Below, in pieces: positions 63,451 to 64,000 of a stretch of 64,000 nucleotides of DNA. Origin of the DNA: JBQLZQ01 sp052168355. Its GTDB lineage: Bacteria > Pseudomonadota > Alphaproteobacteria > DSM-16000 > Inquilinaceae. Below the pieces are notes generated by a model, which made no database searches, was not told the origin of the DNA, and saw only the letters and a list, made by a program, of their open reading frames with translations. The translations under genes were made by a program, and so were the position numbers. Location of the stretch: assembly GCA_052168355.1 (NCBI GenBank), contig JBQLZQ010000016.1:23066-87065 (forward strand), read 5' to 3'. The first letter of the stretch is position 1. Each line of letters starts with the position of its first letter.

Positions 63451-63948
63451 ATGACGCAACCTGCAGGGACGGCCGATCGGCCGATCCTGGATGCGGTCAG
63501 CCTGAAACAGGCGCTGCGGCCCGAAAACAGCGCCGGGTTTCTGCTATGGCAGGTGACCAACGGGTGGCAACGCCAAATGCGCAGCGCCCTTGACCCGACC
63601 GGTCTGACCCATGTTCAGTATGTGCTGCTTGCCGGTCTCGGCTGGCTGGAGACCCGCGAAAAGGGTGTAACCCAGGCCCGGCTGGCCCAGTTCTGCCGAA
63701 CCGACGCCATGATGACCAGCCAGGTGATCCGGGCGCTGGAAGGCGCCGGTCTGGTCACCCGAACGCGTCACCCGGACGACAATCGGGCCCGGGCCCTGGC
63801 CCTGACCGATGCCGGGGCCAAGGCTCTGAACGGGGCGATGAAAGCCGCCATGGATGCCGATCGCGCCTTTTTCGACGCGCTGGGGTCCGACCGCGCCGCC
63901 CTTGTCGAGACCCTGCGCCGGTTGTGGCCGGCGCCACGGGCCGGAGTC
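63451..63948 (+). CDS. MarR-family transcriptional regulator
   Basis: The 166-residue winged-helix regulator has GFLLWQVTNGWQRQMRSALD, QARLAQFCRTDAMMTSQVIR (HTH) and LVTRTRHPDDNRARALALTD (wing). A strong ribosome site (GGAGGGGGG) precedes ATG 63451. The stop codon TAG follows at 63949-63951 and is the first triplet of the repeat element. The regulated genes are unknown; the divergent usg gene is a candidate only by position. Confidence 0.9.
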
Positions 63949-64000
63949 TAGAGCAGGATCGCCTTGGGTGGAATCGCTTCGGCGATCCCACCCAAGGCGT
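63949..64000. repeat. palindromic repeat module, cut by the window end
   Basis: The 52 bases from TAGAGCAGGATC to CCCAAGGCGT are identical to 1133-1184, the left module of the first element, including the TTCG loop. The rest lies beyond the window. It carries the TAG stop of the MarR gene. Confidence 0.92.

Overview
The window is one stretch of high-GC chromosome from a Gram-negative bacterium, almost certainly an alphaproteobacterium and probably Rhodospirillales-like. The reasons are the gene orders dapF-mtaB-ftsY and ffh-rpsP-rimM-trmD-rplS, a Usg protein, a Fur/Mur-type regulator without the usual cysteine motif, an argD-argF-hslO cluster, and tRNAs that encode their CCA ends. I see no phage, insertion sequence, CRISPR array or plasmid functions. 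Nearly all of it is ordinary core genome, and the less usual signals sit between the genes.

Layout from left to right. Positions 1-3300 hold the end of a PQQ-type sugar dehydrogenase, a small orphan gene ending in a palindromic repeat, an AraC regulator and an alpha/beta hydrolase. A minus-strand block at 3.3-8.7 kb carries dapF, mtaB, ftsY, amn and yciB, followed by a pentapeptide-repeat gene. A plus-strand block at 10.3-15.8 kb carries ffh, rpsP, rimM, trmD, rplS and leuC. Then come an OmpA-like lipoprotein, tRNA-Arg(ACG), a YcgN protein, a Rieske oxygenase and a Fur-family regulator (15.8-20 kb). Redox and signalling genes occupy 20-31 kb: a peroxiredoxin-like protein, a renalase-like flavoprotein, a PhnD-like protein paired with a histidine kinase, a ferredoxin-adenylate cyclase fusion, a molybdopterin oxidoreductase, a BtuF-like protein and an MscS channel.

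From 31 to 41 kb lie recX, two ABC-2 permeases, argD-argF-hslO, argE, trkH, folE and apaG. From 41 to 47 kb lie an OmpA lipoprotein, a HAMP-type cyclase, tRNA-Gly(CCC), a lipoprotein hydrolase and a DJ-1-like protein that has lost its nucleophile cysteine. From 47 to 54 kb lie a complete oligopeptide ABC transporter (oppABCDF) and ctaA. From 54 to 62 kb lies an assimilatory sulfate-reduction operon: cysI, a siroheme dehydrogenase, cysH, a uroporphyrinogen methyltransferase, and a 1,169-residue GltD-like plus PyrK-like fusion flavoprotein that may replace CysJ. The right end has a histidine phosphatase, a DUF3052 protein, usg and a MarR regulator.

Three non-coding features stand out. A palindromic repeat family has conserved TAGAGC/GATTCAC edges and variable hairpins; it occurs at 1133-1270, 28565-28620 and 63949-64000 and supplies the stop codon of two unrelated genes. 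Intrinsic terminator structures lie inside the 5' leaders of ffh and argD, which suggests attenuation or small RNAs. A 23-bp tandem repeat has expanded the oppC/oppD junction. All calls come from reading the sequence; no database search was run.
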